From the NCBI RefSeq assembly GCF_900105765.1, contig NZ_FNTX01000001.1:1022387-1086386 (forward strand): DNA of 64,000 bases, given 5' to 3'. Position 1 is the stretch's first letter. Each line of letters opens with the position of its first letter. Below, one piece after another: positions 1 to 8,440 of the stretch. Below the pieces are notes generated by a model. That model worked only from the letters and a program-made list of their open reading frames with translations, was not told the origin of the DNA and ran no database searches. The position numbers were made by a program, and so were the translations under genes. This stretch comes from Ruania alba (lineage in GTDB: Bacteria > Actinomycetota > Actinomycetes > Actinomycetales > Beutenbergiaceae).

Positions 1-2
1 CG

Positions 3-218
3 GTCGGTGCGCTCGAGCAGGTCGCGGCTGTCCGTGTGGAACCGGGGGAGCGAGCCGAACTGCGCGTCGTGCTCGGGCTCGCACCGGGACTGGCTCGCGA
101 GCAAGTCTCGGAGATCGTGACCCGGGCCGGGCAGGTGCTCGCGATGGAGGAGCTGGTTGCCGAACGGGTGGACTCGCTGGAGTTCCAGGTCCGACACGTC
201 GAGGCGCCGCCCTCGTGA
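3..218 (+). CDS. 3' end of an unidentified protein (5' truncated by window edge)
   Basis: The reading frame is open from the window edge to a TGA at 216-218, giving the last 71 residues of a longer protein. The tail alternates short beta-like stretches (AELRVVLGL, SLEFQVRHV) with a helix, which looks like a small ACT/ferredoxin-type C-terminal domain as seen in MgtC/SapB-type proteins. I cannot assign a family from this fragment. It lies just upstream of the infC leader on the same strand. The in-frame GTG at 36 is probably an internal codon rather than a start. Confidence 0.5.
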   Translation, partial: VGALEQVAAVRVEPGERAELRVVLGLAPGLAREQVSEIVTRAGQVLAMEELVAERVDSLEFQVRHVEAPPS

Positions 219-287
219 TGCACATCGCATCCGGCGGCCCTGGAGGCCCGCGGCATGGAAGCGCACTGGCGTGCTAACCTGGAGACT

Positions 288-299
288 GACCGATCGGTC
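288..299. repeat. Perfect 12-bp palindrome in the infC leader
   Basis: GACCGATCGGTC is a perfect inverted repeat. Sites of this shape are often bound by TetR-type regulators, but no such regulator is adjacent, so a role is only a guess. It could also form the base of an RNA hairpin in the leader. Confidence 0.35.
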
Positions 300-468
300 T
301 GGAGCATTGTGTGCGGGTTCGCCCGAACAGGATGGGCCGGGCCGGTATGCAAGTGGAGACTCTCCCACCCTTGCTCGACAGGACCGGTTCGCCGGTACGA
401 CAGAGCCCGGGTCCCAGGTCGAGAAGCATCCGTGTTTCTCCGTCGCACCCTGTGTGGCGCACCACCTG

Positions 469-501
469 AGCCTCCGCGCGCATCTCGCCCGGGGGCTTTT
501 T
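469..501 (+). terminator. Attenuator-like intrinsic terminator upstream of infC
   Basis: AGCCTCC (469-475) pairs with GGGGGCT (491-497), including one G-T wobble, and is followed directly by a run of T (497-501). This is the shape of an intrinsic terminator. It sits 47 bases before the infC start codon, inside the same transcription direction, so it would act as an attenuator rather than as the end of the upstream gene. That reading is an inference. Confidence 0.5.
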
Positions 502-547
502 CCGTGGCAGCGGTGAAATTGACTTCAACTCAGGTGAGGAGCACCAC

Positions 548-1123
548 ATCAGCGAGCCCCGTATCAATGAGCGGATCCGCGTGGCCGAGGTGCGTCTGGT
601 CGGACCAGGCGGCGAGCAAGTCGGTGTCGTGCGGGTCGAGGATGCGCTCCGGCTGGCCCAGGAGGCCGACCTCGACCTCGTCGAGGTAGCACCCGATGCC
701 CGCCCACCCGTGTGCAAGCTCATGGACTTCGGAAAGTTCAAGTACGAGTCCGACATGAAGGCACGCGACGCGCGGCGTAACCAGGCGAACACGGTCCTCA
801 AGGAGATTCGGTTCCGGCTGAAGATCGACCCGCACGACTATGGCACCAAGAAGGGCCACGTCGAGCGGTTCCTCAAGGGCGGCGACAAGGTCAAGGTGAT
901 GATCATGTTCCGTGGTCGGGAGCAGTCCCGCCCGGAGATGGGTATGCGGCTGCTTCAGCGTCTCGCTGACGATGTGGCCGAGCTCGGCCACGTGGAGAGT
1001 GTGCCCCGCCAGGACGGGCGCAACATGACCATGGTGCTCGGCCCGAACAAGAAGAAGTCCGAAGCCCGCAACGAGCAGCGCCGTCGCAAGAACTCCGCCG
1101 AGGACGCGACTACCGCGGGCTGA
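548..1123 (+). CDS. infC: Translation initiation factor IF-3, ATC start codon
   Basis: IF-3 binds the 30S subunit and checks start-codon and initiator-tRNA pairing. The 191-residue protein matches the family along its length: N-terminal domain with RINERIR and [12 protein letters not shown], the basic linker around KARDARRNQ, and the C-terminal domain with KKGHVERFL and [12 protein letters not shown] place the start at ATC 548 because GGTGAGGAG (533-541) lies 6 bases before it, and because the conserved [11 protein letters not shown] sequence lies upstream of the first GTG (581), which would truncate the protein. A rare start codon is a known feature of infC, where IF-3 discriminates against it to control its own level. 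First gene of infC-rpmI-rplT. Confidence 0.9.
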   Translation: MSEPRINERIRVAEVRLVGPGGEQVGVVRVEDALRLAQEADLDLVEVAPDARPPVCKLMDFGKFKYESDMKARDARRNQANTVLKEIRFRLKIDPHDYGTKKGHVERFLKGGDKVKVMIMFRGREQSRPEMGMRLLQRLADDVAELGHVESVPRQDGRNMTMVLGPNKKKSEARNEQRRRKNSAEDATTAG

Positions 1124-1154
1124 GCACGGCCTAACGAAGAAGGACGACACAGAT

Positions 1155-1349
1155 ATGCCGAAGAACAAGACGAACTCCGGTGCCAAGAAGCGCTTCCGGC
1201 TCACCGGGTCCGGGAAGGTCATGCGCGAGCGTGCCCGCCACGTCCACAAGTTCCAGGAGCGCAGCAGCCGTCAGGCTCGCCGCCTCGTGAACGACGTGGA
1301 GGTCGCCCCGGCCGACGCGAAGAAGATCAAGAAGCTGCTCGGCAAGTAA
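1155..1349 (+). CDS. rpmI: 50S ribosomal protein L35
   Basis: A 64-residue, very basic ribosomal protein of the large subunit. The start MPKNKTNSGAKKRF, the central RARHVHKFQERS and the lysine-rich tail KKIKKLLGK are typical of L35, and the length is normal. It lies 31 bases after infC and 29 before rplT in the conserved infC-rpmI-rplT order. An A-rich ribosome-binding region (CGAAGAAGGA) precedes the ATG. Expression is expected to follow the infC leader. Confidence 0.97.
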   Translation: MPKNKTNSGAKKRFRLTGSGKVMRERARHVHKFQERSSRQARRLVNDVEVAPADAKKIKKLLGK

Positions 1350-1378
1350 CGCCGGCCCCCGAACGCAAGGAGTAAGAC

Positions 1379-1768
1379 GTGGCACGCGTCAAGCGGGCGG
1401 TCAACGCCCACAAGAAGCGCAGGACTGTACTCGAGCGCGCCAGCGGTTACCGCGGCCAGCGCTCCCGGCTGTACCGCAAGGCCAAGGAGCAGGTGACGCA
1501 CTCGTTCACCTACTCCTACCGCGACCGCAAGGCGAAGAAGGGCGACTTCCGTCGTCTGTGGATCCAGCGGATCAACGCTGCGGCGAGGGCCGAGGGCCTC
1601 ACCTACAACCGCCTGATCCAGGGCCTCAAGGCTGCTGAGGTGGAGGTGGACCGTCGGGTGCTCGCCGACCTCGCCGTGAACGACGCCGCCGCCTTCAAGG
1701 CGCTCGTCGAGACCGCGAAGAAGGCGCTCCCTGAGGACGTCAACGCTCCGAAGAACTCGGCTGCCTGA
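1379..1768 (+). CDS. rplT: 50S ribosomal protein L20
   Basis: A 129-residue ribosomal protein that binds 23S rRNA early in 50S assembly and, in other bacteria, represses its own operon. The protein shows the family signatures [32 protein letters not shown] and the C-terminal [10 protein letters not shown]. The GTG start is preceded by CAAGGAG (1367-1373). The length is slightly above the usual 117-120 because of a short C-terminal extension. Last gene of the operon, ending in a strong terminator at 1791. Confidence 0.97.
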   Translation: MARVKRAVNAHKKRRTVLERASGYRGQRSRLYRKAKEQVTHSFTYSYRDRKAKKGDFRRLWIQRINAAARAEGLTYNRLIQGLKAAEVEVDRRVLADLAVNDAAAFKALVETAKKALPEDVNAPKNSAA

Positions 1769-1790
1769 CGTTAGCCTCGCTGACCACGAC

Positions 1791-1824
1791 GGCGCCCCTC
1801 CCGATCCGTTCGGGAGGGGCGCCT
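1791..1824. terminator. Strong terminator after rplT
   Basis: A perfect 13-bp stem (GGCGCCCCTCCCG, 1791-1803, with CGGGAGGGGCGCC, 1811-1823) closes a 7-base loop and is followed by TTCT. It lies between the convergent rplT and the lipoprotein gene and could serve both strands, although only the + side has a short T-rich tail. Confidence 0.85.
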
Positions 1825-1846
1825 TCTCATGTGTCCCCCAGGTGGC

Positions 1847-2512
1847 TCAGCCGGTGGCTACGTCCGCCCACGGGTCGTTCTCGTCGACCCCGTGCATGAC
1901 GGGCCGGATGACGGCGGCGACGGTTTCCCACTCGGACTCGTCGATCGCGCCGCCCGGGCAGCTGAACCGGAGGGCTAGTGTCTGGCTCGACTCCGACCCG
2001 TCATAGTCATGCACGGTCGTCACCCGGGCCAGAGCTCGGACGGCCTGGTCACCGCTCATCCAATCGGCGCTGACGAACATCAGCGTGCGGGCCGGGTCGT
2101 TGTCCTCCCCGGCGCCGCTGGTGACCAGCTCCAGGTCGGCGGTGCCGGGGTCGGCGGCGCCGTCGGCCGTGGCCATCGCGCGCACCTCGTCGACGGAGGC
2201 CGTGCGCACGTCCGGTGTGACGCCGGTGGAGGTCTCCCCGCGTGCCGCGAGGGTGCACCCGCCGTCGGCGACGAGGATGTCGCTCCAGTCGCTCGACAGC
2301 GACTCCAGCACATCGTCCCGCTGGTAGCCGGCAGGGGCCTCCAGCACCACCAGCGAGGGTGACTGGGTGTCGGTCTCGGCCGCGGTGGACTCGGGAGTCT
2401 GCGATGGAGTCGGCGATCCGTCGTCCCCCGACCCGGCGCCGGTGCAGGCCGTCAGCGCGAGAACCATGGCTGAGGTGGCCACCAGCCGGTGAGTCAGTGA
2501 CCGTGCATCCAT
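1847..2512 (-). CDS. Putative lipoprotein of unknown function
   Basis: A 221-residue protein with a lipoprotein signal: basic start (MDARSLTHRL), hydrophobic core (VATSAMVLA) and lipobox LTAC with the acceptor cysteine near residue 23. A low-complexity S/T/P/E-rich linker follows (about 25-55), as expected for a protein tethered outside the membrane. The globular part (about 57-221) is not a family I recognise. I chose the ATG at 2512 because it places the signal peptide at the N-terminus; the reading frame stays open far upstream only as antisense to katG. It is divergent from katG across about 200 bases. Confidence 0.75.
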   Translation of the reverse strand: MDARSLTHRLVATSAMVLALTACTGAGSGDDGSPTPSQTPESTAAETDTQSPSLVVLEAPAGYQRDDVLESLSSDWSDILVADGGCTLAARGETSTGVTPDVRTASVDEVRAMATADGAADPGTADLELVTSGAGEDNDPARTLMFVSADWMSGDQAVRALARVTTVHDYDGSESSQTLALRFSCPGGAIDESEWETVAAVIRPVMHGVDENDPWADVATG

Positions 2513-2716
2513 CGGTTCGCTCCATCCGGTTGACGTGGGGGCTGCCCCACACCCAGCCATGTCCGGCACGACCGCAGTGCTTACATCACGGGATGAGCTC
2601 TGACGGCGAGCAGGCCACGTGCCCGCACCGGGATGACACAGTGTCAGCGTGAGCGCATAGGGTGGATCTGTCTGGGCCCGAGCCCGCCTGCCCGACCGTT
2701 GCCACGAGAGGAACCC
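2513..2716 (+). promoter_or_regulatory. katG upstream region with dyad operator candidate
   Basis: This is the region between the divergent lipoprotein and katG genes. TGACACAGTGTCA (2634-2646) is a perfect 6+1+6 dyad. A -10-like TAGGGT lies at 2658-2663, so the dyad would cover the -35 position. The same TAGGGT -10 is seen in the rRNA promoter of this window. An operator for an oxidative-stress or iron regulator such as FurA or OxyR is plausible, but no such gene is adjacent. Confidence 0.45.
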
Positions 2717-4912
2717 ATGTCCGAGAACGACACGATGACGGCCTGCCCGGTCGCCCACGACGGCCTCCCGCACCCCACCCAGGGTGACCAGAACCGGCAC
2801 TGGTGGCCGAACCGGCTGAACGTGAAGCTGCTGGCCAAGCACGCTGACGTGATCGACCCGATGGACGACGACTTCGACTACGCCGCCGAGTTCTCCAGCC
2901 TCGATCTCGCTGCGGTGAAGCAGGACATCGCCGCGGTGCTGACCGACTCGAAGGACTTCTGGCCGGCCGACTTCGGCCACTACGGCCCGCTGATGATCCG
3001 GATGGCCTGGCACTCCGCCGGCACCTACCGGGTCAGTGACGGTCGTGGTGGCGCCAGCCAGGGGCAGCAGCGGTTCGCGCCGCTGAACTCCTGGCCGGAC
3101 AACGGCAACCTGGACAAGGCCCGCCGGGTGTTGTGGCCGGTGAAGAAGAAGTACGGCAAGAAGCTCTCCTGGGCCGACCTGATCGTTCTCGCCGGGAACG
3201 TGGCGCTGGAGTCGATGGGCTTTAGGCCCCTCGGCTTCGCCGGCGGCCGTGAGGACGTCTGGGAGCCCGAGGACGAGGCGTACTGGGGCACCGAGGTCGA
3301 GTGGCTCGGCAGCGACAAGCGCATCACCACCGACACCGGTGAGCGGGTGCTCGACCGCTCCCTCGGCGCCACCCACATGGGCCTGATCTACGTGAACCCG
3401 GAGGGTCCTGAGGGCGAACCGGACCCGGTCGCCGCCGCGCACGACATCCGCGTGACATTCCGCCGGATGGCGATGACCGACGAGGAGACCGCCGCCCTGA
3501 TCGTCGGCGGGCACACCTTCGGCAAGACCCACGGTGCGCACCCGGACGACAAGCAGGGCCCCGAGCCCGAGGGTGCACCGCTGGAGGCCCAGGGTCTGGG
3601 CTGGACCAACGGGCACGGCACTGGCAAGGGCGGGGACAGCCTCACCTCTGGGATCGAGGTCACCTGGACGTCCACGCCCACCCGGTGGGGGAACGAGTTC
3701 CTGCAGAACCTCTACGGCTTCGAGTGGGAACTGTCGGCCAGCCCGGCCGGCAAGCACCAGTGGGTGGCCAAGGATGCTCCCGAGACCATCCCGGACGCCC
3801 ACGCGGACGGCGTGAAGCACCGGCCCACGATGCTCACCACCGACCTGTCGATGCGGCTGGACCCCGGGTTCGAGGCGATCACCCGGCGGTGGCTGGACCA
3901 CCCGGAGGAGCTGGAGGATGCGTTCGCGCGTGCCTGGTACAAGCTGACCCACCGGGACATGGGACCGATCCAGCGCTACCTCGGCCCGGAGGTGCCGGAC
4001 GAGGTCTTCGCCTGGCAGGACCCGCTGCCCGACCGTGGCGACTACACGCTCAGCGACGCTGACGTGGCCGCCCTCAAGGAGCAGATCCTCGGCACCGGGC
4101 AGAGCATCTCCGCTCTGGTCAAGGCGGCCTGGGCCGCTGCCTCCACGCACCGCGTCAGTGACAAGCGTGGCGGGGCGAACGGCGCACGGATCGCCCTGGA
4201 ACCGCAGAACGCCTGGGCAGTGAACGATCCGGATGAGCTGGCTGGTGTGCTGGATGCGCTGCGCGGTGTACAGGCCGGGTTCGGTCGGCCGGTGTCATTG
4301 GCCGACCTGGTCGTCCTGGCGGGTACGGCGGCGATCGAGAAGGCCGCCGCGGACGCCGGGACGCCGATCGGCGTGCCGTTCACGCCGGGCCGGGTGGACG
4401 CCACCCAGGAGCAGACCGATGTGGAGCAGTTCGGCTACCTCGAGCCGGTCACCGACGGTTTCCGCAACTGGATCGGCGAGCACGCCGACCTTCCGGCGGA
4501 GTACCACCTCATCGACCGGGCCAATCTGCTCTCGCTCAGCGCCCCCGAGATGACGGTGCTCATCGGTGGCCTGCGGGTGCTCGGCGCGAACAGTGGTGGT
4601 AGCCGGCATGGTGTGTTCACCGACCGTACGGGGCAGCTCACGAACGACTACTTCGTGAACCTCCTCGACCTCGGCCACACCTGGACGCCCCTGGACGGCG
4701 ACGGACTGGGTACCACCACCTACGCGTGCACCGATGACGCCACCGGCGAGCAGAAGTGGACCGGAACACGGGTGGACTTGCTCTTCGGCTCGAACTCCGA
4801 ACTGCGGGCCCTCGCCGAGGTGTACGCCGGTGATGACGCAGGTGAGAAGTTCGTCCGCGACTTCGTGGCCGCCTGGACCAAGGTGATGGACCTGGACCGC
4901 TACGACGTCTGA
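2717..4912 (+). CDS. katG: Catalase-peroxidase KatG
   Basis: A bifunctional haem enzyme that removes hydrogen peroxide and also acts as a broad peroxidase. The 731-residue length and two-domain layout (active N-terminal half, degenerate C-terminal half from about residue 430) are normal. Visible residues are the distal Arg95-Trp98-His99 (RMAWHS), Tyr225 (LIYVNPEGP) and Met251 (RRMAMTD), which together with Trp98 form the covalent adduct needed for catalase activity, and the proximal haem ligand His266 ([10 protein letters not shown]). GAGAGGA (2706-2712) selects the ATG at 2717 over an upstream in-frame ATG. No furA gene is adjacent, unlike in mycobacteria. Confidence 0.96.
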   Translation: MSENDTMTACPVAHDGLPHPTQGDQNRHWWPNRLNVKLLAKHADVIDPMDDDFDYAAEFSSLDLAAVKQDIAAVLTDSKDFWPADFGHYGPLMIRMAWHSAGTYRVSDGRGGASQGQQRFAPLNSWPDNGNLDKARRVLWPVKKKYGKKLSWADLIVLAGNVALESMGFRPLGFAGGREDVWEPEDEAYWGTEVEWLGSDKRITTDTGERVLDRSLGATHMGLIYVNPEGPEGEPDPVAAAHDIRVTFRRMAMTDEETAALIVGGHTFGKTHGAHPDDKQGPEPEGAPLEAQGLGWTNGHGTGKGGDSLTSGIEVTWTSTPTRWGNEFLQNLYGFEWELSASPAGKHQWVAKDAPETIPDAHADGVKHRPTMLTTDLSMRLDPGFEAITRRWLDHPEELEDAFARAWYKLTHRDMGPIQRYLGPEVPDEVFAWQDPLPDRGDYTLSDADVAALKEQILGTGQSISALVKAAWAAASTHRVSDKRGGANGARIALEPQNAWAVNDPDELAGVLDALRGVQAGFGRPVSLADLVVLAGTAAIEKAAADAGTPIGVPFTPGRVDATQEQTDVEQFGYLEPVTDGFRNWIGEHADLPAEYHLIDRANLLSLSAPEMTVLIGGLRVLGANSGGSRHGVFTDRTGQLTNDYFVNLLDLGHTWTPLDGDGLGTTTYACTDDATGEQKWTGTRVDLLFGSNSELRALAEVYAGDDAGEKFVRDFVAAWTKVMDLDRYDV

Positions 4913-4930
4913 TCGCAACACCGGCTGGGC

Positions 4931-4972
4931 AACGTTGTGGTCGGAAATCGGCCGAGAATCGGCCACAACGTT
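4931..4972. terminator. Long inverted repeat after katG
   Basis: AACGTTGTGG (4931-4940) pairs perfectly with CCACAACGTT (4963-4972). The loop itself contains the palindrome TCGGCCGA. There is no T tract afterwards, so it may be a U-less actinobacterial terminator of katG or a small repeated element. It lies 54 bases before the next start. Confidence 0.5.
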
Positions 4973-5026
4973 CCCCCGGCAGGACGGATTCGTCACCGGG
5001 CCCGAGAGCACGGGATACTGGCACGC

Positions 5027-5887
5027 GTGAGTGTCGAGGTGACCAACCCGAGGTCGGATCGGGTGCGCTCCGTGCGAGCACTGGCCCAGGCGTCGGCACG
5101 CTCGCGGCGGGATCAGTTCCTCGTCGAGGGCCCGCAAGGGGTCCGTGAGGCCGTTCGGTTCGCGGCGGACCAGGTGCGGGACGTCTACCTCACCGCGGAG
5201 GCCGCGGCGCGTCACCCGGAGATCGAGGACACCGCCCGCGCCGCCGGGCTCTACGTGCACCCGACCGCGCCGGAAGCGCTCAGCGCAATGAGCGAAGATG
5301 CCCAGGGCGTCCTGGCCGTACTGCAGCGCCGCAAGGTGAGCGTGACCGCCGCACTCGCCGGAGAGCCCCGACTGGTGGCCCTACTGCACCAGGTCCGCGA
5401 TCCCGGCAACGCCGGCACCGTGATCCGTGCCGCCGACGCCGCCGGAGCCGACGGGTGCATCCTCAGCCACGGAAGCGTCGACGTGCATAACCCCAAGGTG
5501 GTGCGCTCGACCGTCGGATCCCTGTTCCACCTGCCCACCGCCACCGGCGCCGACCTCGCCGAGACGATCGCGACGGCCAGGGCCGCCGGGCTGCAGGTGC
5601 TCGCCGCCGACGGTGCCGGATCGCTGGACCTCGACGACGTCGCCGACAGTGCCGACAGCGCCGACAGTGCCGTCGACACCGAGGCCACCACCGCGGTGAC
5701 GCTGGCCCGGCCCACCCTGTGGCTCTTCGGCAACGAGGCCCACGGCCTGGGCGAGGCCGAACGGGACCTGGCGGACGCCGTCGTGCGTATCCCGATCCAC
5801 GGCCACGCCGAGTCCCTCAACCTCGCCATGGCGGCCACGATCTGCCTGTACACCTCCGCTCGCGCGCAACGGCGCGCGCACCGCTGA
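5027..5887 (+). CDS. TrmH/SpoU-family RNA 2'-O-methyltransferase
   Basis: A SAM-dependent methyltransferase of the SPOUT superfamily that probably modifies a ribose in rRNA or tRNA. The N-terminal substrate-binding part (about 1-115, with RDQFLVEGPQGVREAV) is followed by the SPOUT domain with motif 1 (VRDPGNAGTVIRAADA), motif 2 (LWLFGNEAHGLG) and motif 3 (ESLNLAMAATICLY). The 286-residue length fits. I chose GTG 5027 because upstream codons are atypical; the ribosome-binding site is weak. The stretch before motif 2 carries a short DSA repeat. A gene of this family commonly lies between rplT and pheS in related genomes, which fits its place here. The substrate is not predictable. Confidence 0.88.
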   Translation: MSVEVTNPRSDRVRSVRALAQASARSRRDQFLVEGPQGVREAVRFAADQVRDVYLTAEAAARHPEIEDTARAAGLYVHPTAPEALSAMSEDAQGVLAVLQRRKVSVTAALAGEPRLVALLHQVRDPGNAGTVIRAADAAGADGCILSHGSVDVHNPKVVRSTVGSLFHLPTATGADLAETIATARAAGLQVLAADGAGSLDLDDVADSADSADSAVDTEATTAVTLARPTLWLFGNEAHGLGEAERDLADAVVRIPIHGHAESLNLAMAATICLYTSARAQRRAHR

Positions 5888-5912
5888 ACCACCCACGACG
5901 ACGGGAGATCCC

Positions 5913-6581
5913 TTGTCCGAGCACCTCACCGCGGCCCCCGACCAGGTCAGCAACCTCACCGAGCGCATCCTCGCGCGCGCCGGCGGCGACGACGGGCGGA
6001 TCCTGATCGGCATCATCGGCGCCCCGGGCGCCGGGAAGTCCACCCTCACCGACGCCCTGCAGGGGGCGCTCGCCGCGCACGGGCTGACCTCCGCCGTCGT
6101 GGGAATGGACGGCTTCCATCTCGCCCAGAGCGAGCTGGAGCGCCTCGGCCGGGCCGACCGCAAGGGCGCCATCGACACCTTCGACGCACACGGATACGTG
6201 GCGCTGCTGCGCCGGTTGCATGACCAGCGGCCCGGCGACGGCGTGATCTACGCCCCACGCTACGTGCGCGGCGCGATCGAGGAGTCCATCGGCAGTGCGG
6301 TGCCGGTGACGGCCGACATCCGCGTGGTGCTCACCGAGGGCAACTACCTCCTCGCGGACACCCCACCGTGGGACGAGATCGGCGAGATTCTGGATGAGAC
6401 CTGGTACCTGGCCACCGACCCGGTCGGCCGGCGCGACCGTCTGCTGACCCGGCACCTGGCCAACGGCAAGACCATGGAGCGCGCCCTCGCCTTCACCGAC
6501 GGCTCCGACGCTCGCAACGCTGAGCTCATCGAGTCCACCGCACCCCGTGCCGACGTGCAGGTGGCCTGGCAGGAGGCCTGA
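5913..6581 (+). CDS. P-loop nucleoside/nucleotide kinase family protein
   Basis: A 222-residue P-loop kinase of the uridine kinase/pantothenate kinase-like group (the YggC/fructokinase-like subfamily). Walker A is GAPGAGKS at residues 36-43. VVGMDGFHL fits the substrate/Walker B region, and ATDPVGRRDRLLTRHL looks like the lid. The real substrate cannot be told: relatives act on nucleosides, pantothenate or sugars. The TTG start is preceded by GGGAGA. It begins 25 bases after the methyltransferase and ends three bases from the convergent mgtE. Confidence 0.75.
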   Translation: MSEHLTAAPDQVSNLTERILARAGGDDGRILIGIIGAPGAGKSTLTDALQGALAAHGLTSAVVGMDGFHLAQSELERLGRADRKGAIDTFDAHGYVALLRRLHDQRPGDGVIYAPRYVRGAIEESIGSAVPVTADIRVVLTEGNYLLADTPPWDEIGEILDETWYLATDPVGRRDRLLTRHLANGKTMERALAFTDGSDARNAELIESTAPRADVQVAWQEA

Positions 6582-6584
6582 GAG

Positions 6585-7901
6585 TCAGATCCCCAGGATC
6601 AGCTTCGCGATCGAGAAGTACAGCACCAACCCGGTCGTGTCGACGAAGGTGGAGATGAACGGCGCTGAGACGATCGCCGGGTCGATCCCGATCCGCCTGG
6701 CCACCAGCGGGATACACGCTCCTACCGTGGTGGCGAGCGAGCACACGCCCACCACCGTCAACGCCAGCACCGCGGCGATGTCCCACCCGGCGACCCAGGC
6801 GGCCGGGGCGATCCCCACCGCCGCGAGCGAGAACCCGAGCAGGGCCCCGGTGAGCAGCTCACGTCCGAGCACCCGCCACACGTCCGCGGTGCGGACGTCA
6901 CCGACCGCCATCGACCGCACGATCGTGGTCGCCGCCTGCGACCCGGCGTTCCCACCCGTGCCGATCAGCAGGGGGATGAACAGCGCCAGCGCCACGACCG
7001 CATCTAGCTCGGCCTCGAAGTAGGACTGCACACCCACAGTCAGCGTGGCTGCCAGGATGAGCACGAACAGCCAGACGATCCGGGACCGCACCACGCTCAG
7101 CACTGGGGCGGACAGGTACGGACGGCGCAACGGCTCGGTACCACCCACGCGCGCGGCGTCCTCGTCGTCGGCCGCCTCCAGCACCCGCATCGCATCGTCC
7201 ACGGTGAGGACGCCGAGCAGCCGGTCCTCGGTATCGACCACCGGGACGGCCACGTACCCACCGTCCCGGACCACGTTCGCGGCGTCCTCGGAGGAGTCGG
7301 TGGCGCGCACGGTCGCCGCGGGCACCATCAGGTCAGCCACCCGGGCTTCTGGATCGCTGACCAGCAGCCGGCGCAGCGAGACTACCCCGTGCACCCGGCG
7401 TCGCGGCCCGGTCACCGGGAGCACGTAGATCGTCTCCACCGACTCCGGCGCGTGGCGCACCCGGTCCAGGGCGGAGGCCACCGTGGTGTCCTCGTCGAGG
7501 GTGAGCACCTGCGGCGACATCCGGCGACCGGCGCTGTCTTCCGGGTAGCCGAGCAGCGCCATGGTCTGCGCCCGCTCGTCGGGGGAGAGGTCCTCGAGCA
7601 GGCGCGCGGCCACGCCGGCCGGCAGCTCGTCCAGCAACGGGGCCCGGTCGTCCGGGTCCAGGGCGGCGAACAATTCCGTGGTGGCCTCCTCCCGGAGACT
7701 GTCGACCACCTCGCGTTGCACCCGCGGGTCGAGATCCTCGAAGACGGCCACGGCGCGGTCCTTCTGGAGCAGCCGGAACTGGACTGCGCGCTCGGCACTG
7801 TCCAGCCGGCCGAACAACTCCACCAGCTCCGCGGTGCCCAGACCCTCGAGCCTGCGCCGTCGGCTCTGCAGCCCGTCGGCGCTGGGGTGTGCCTCGCTCA
7901 T
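6585..7901 (-). CDS. mgtE: Magnesium transporter MgtE
   Basis: A Mg2+ channel/transporter of the inner membrane. The 438-residue protein shows the family layout: a helical N-domain of repeated short motifs (about 20-135, ELFGRLD, LFAALDPDD, LLEDLSPDE), two CBS domains (about 140-265, including VHGVVSLRRLL and LLGVLTVDDAMRVL) that sense Mg2+, a connecting helix, and five membrane helices (about 290-438) with the pore-associated GTGGNAGSQAATTIVR. The start ATG 7901 gives the normal N-terminus. It overlaps the end of the membrane-protein gene upstream by 4 bases, suggesting co-translation. Confidence 0.95.
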   Translation of the reverse strand: MSEAHPSADGLQSRRRRLEGLGTAELVELFGRLDSAERAVQFRLLQKDRAVAVFEDLDPRVQREVVDSLREEATTELFAALDPDDRAPLLDELPAGVAARLLEDLSPDERAQTMALLGYPEDSAGRRMSPQVLTLDEDTTVASALDRVRHAPESVETIYVLPVTGPRRRVHGVVSLRRLLVSDPEARVADLMVPAATVRATDSSEDAANVVRDGGYVAVPVVDTEDRLLGVLTVDDAMRVLEAADDEDAARVGGTEPLRRPYLSAPVLSVVRSRIVWLFVLILAATLTVGVQSYFEAELDAVVALALFIPLLIGTGGNAGSQAATTIVRSMAVGDVRTADVWRVLGRELLTGALLGFSLAAVGIAPAAWVAGWDIAAVLALTVVGVCSLATTVGACIPLVARRIGIDPAIVSAPFISTFVDTTGLVLYFSIAKLILGI

Positions 7902-8404
7902 CGCGGCTCCTTCGAACGATCTGGTCCACGGCTCGCGAGGACGTCCTTCATCAGCTGCGGGGTGCGGCGCTGGCCCACCAGGGTGAGCCACTGCGACGCC
8001 GGGTACGCCAACCGGATGACGTAGTAGTTCAGATGCTCGATCACCGCGAACAGCCACACCCCGGCACTCAGCACCGCGGCGCCGACCGTCGACACCTGCC
8101 AGACCAGCACTCCCAGGCTCACTGCCAGCACGATCGGGTTGACCCACCGGAACGACGAGTAGAGCTCGGCCAGGCCCGCTGGCATCGCGTCGACGCCGAC
8201 CCAGCGGCGGGCGAGCAGCCAGTAGATGCCCGCTTGGACCAGGATCAGCAGGAGCGGAACGATTGCCGCCGCGAGACCGAGCTGATCGTCCGGGGAGAAC
8301 CTGTCCCGCAGCAGCAGGTAGCCGACAGCGAACGCCAGGGTTGCTGCCAACTCACCCGTGCCCAGGCGCAGATAGGCGGCGCGGCGCACGTCAAGGGGGA
8401 GCAC
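7898..8404 (-). CDS. Conserved membrane protein, mgtE partner
   Basis: A 168-residue protein with about four hydrophobic segments (roughly residues 18-34, 42-64, 88-104 and 107-124) and a basic C-terminal tail (RRTPQLMKDVLASRG). I do not recognise the family. The GTG start at 8404 and the ATGA overlap with mgtE make a two-gene operon likely. It may be an accessory factor of MgtE, but this rests only on position. Confidence 0.65.
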   Translation of the reverse strand: MLPLDVRRAAYLRLGTGELAATLAFAVGYLLLRDRFSPDDQLGLAAAIVPLLLILVQAGIYWLLARRWVGVDAMPAGLAELYSSFRWVNPIVLAVSLGVLVWQVSTVGAAVLSAGVWLFAVIEHLNYYVIRLAYPASQWLTLVGQRRTPQLMKDVLASRGPDRSKEPR

Positions 8405-8440
8405 CCGATCAGCCTACGGTCGACCGGTACGCTCGGGTGG

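Larger units (their letters stand above)
219..547 (+). promoter_or_regulatory. Long leader of infC-rpmI-rplT
   Basis: This 329-base stretch holds no credible gene. A possible -10 (TAACCT, 275-280) sits just before a perfect 12-bp palindrome at 288-299. A short hairpin GTTCG-CC-CGAAC follows near 317-328, and a terminator-like hairpin lies at 469-501. Long untranslated leaders with attenuators are known for IF3/L35/L20 operons, where L20 or IF3 controls its own synthesis. I do not see an obvious L20-site mimic by eye. The promoter assignment is weak; the attenuator is better supported. Confidence 0.45.

Noticed and set aside
1847..4150. A 767-codon minus-strand frame covering half of katG
   Set aside because: Only the part from 2512 down (lipoprotein) has coding character. 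The rest is antisense to the clearly recognisable katG and has shadow composition.
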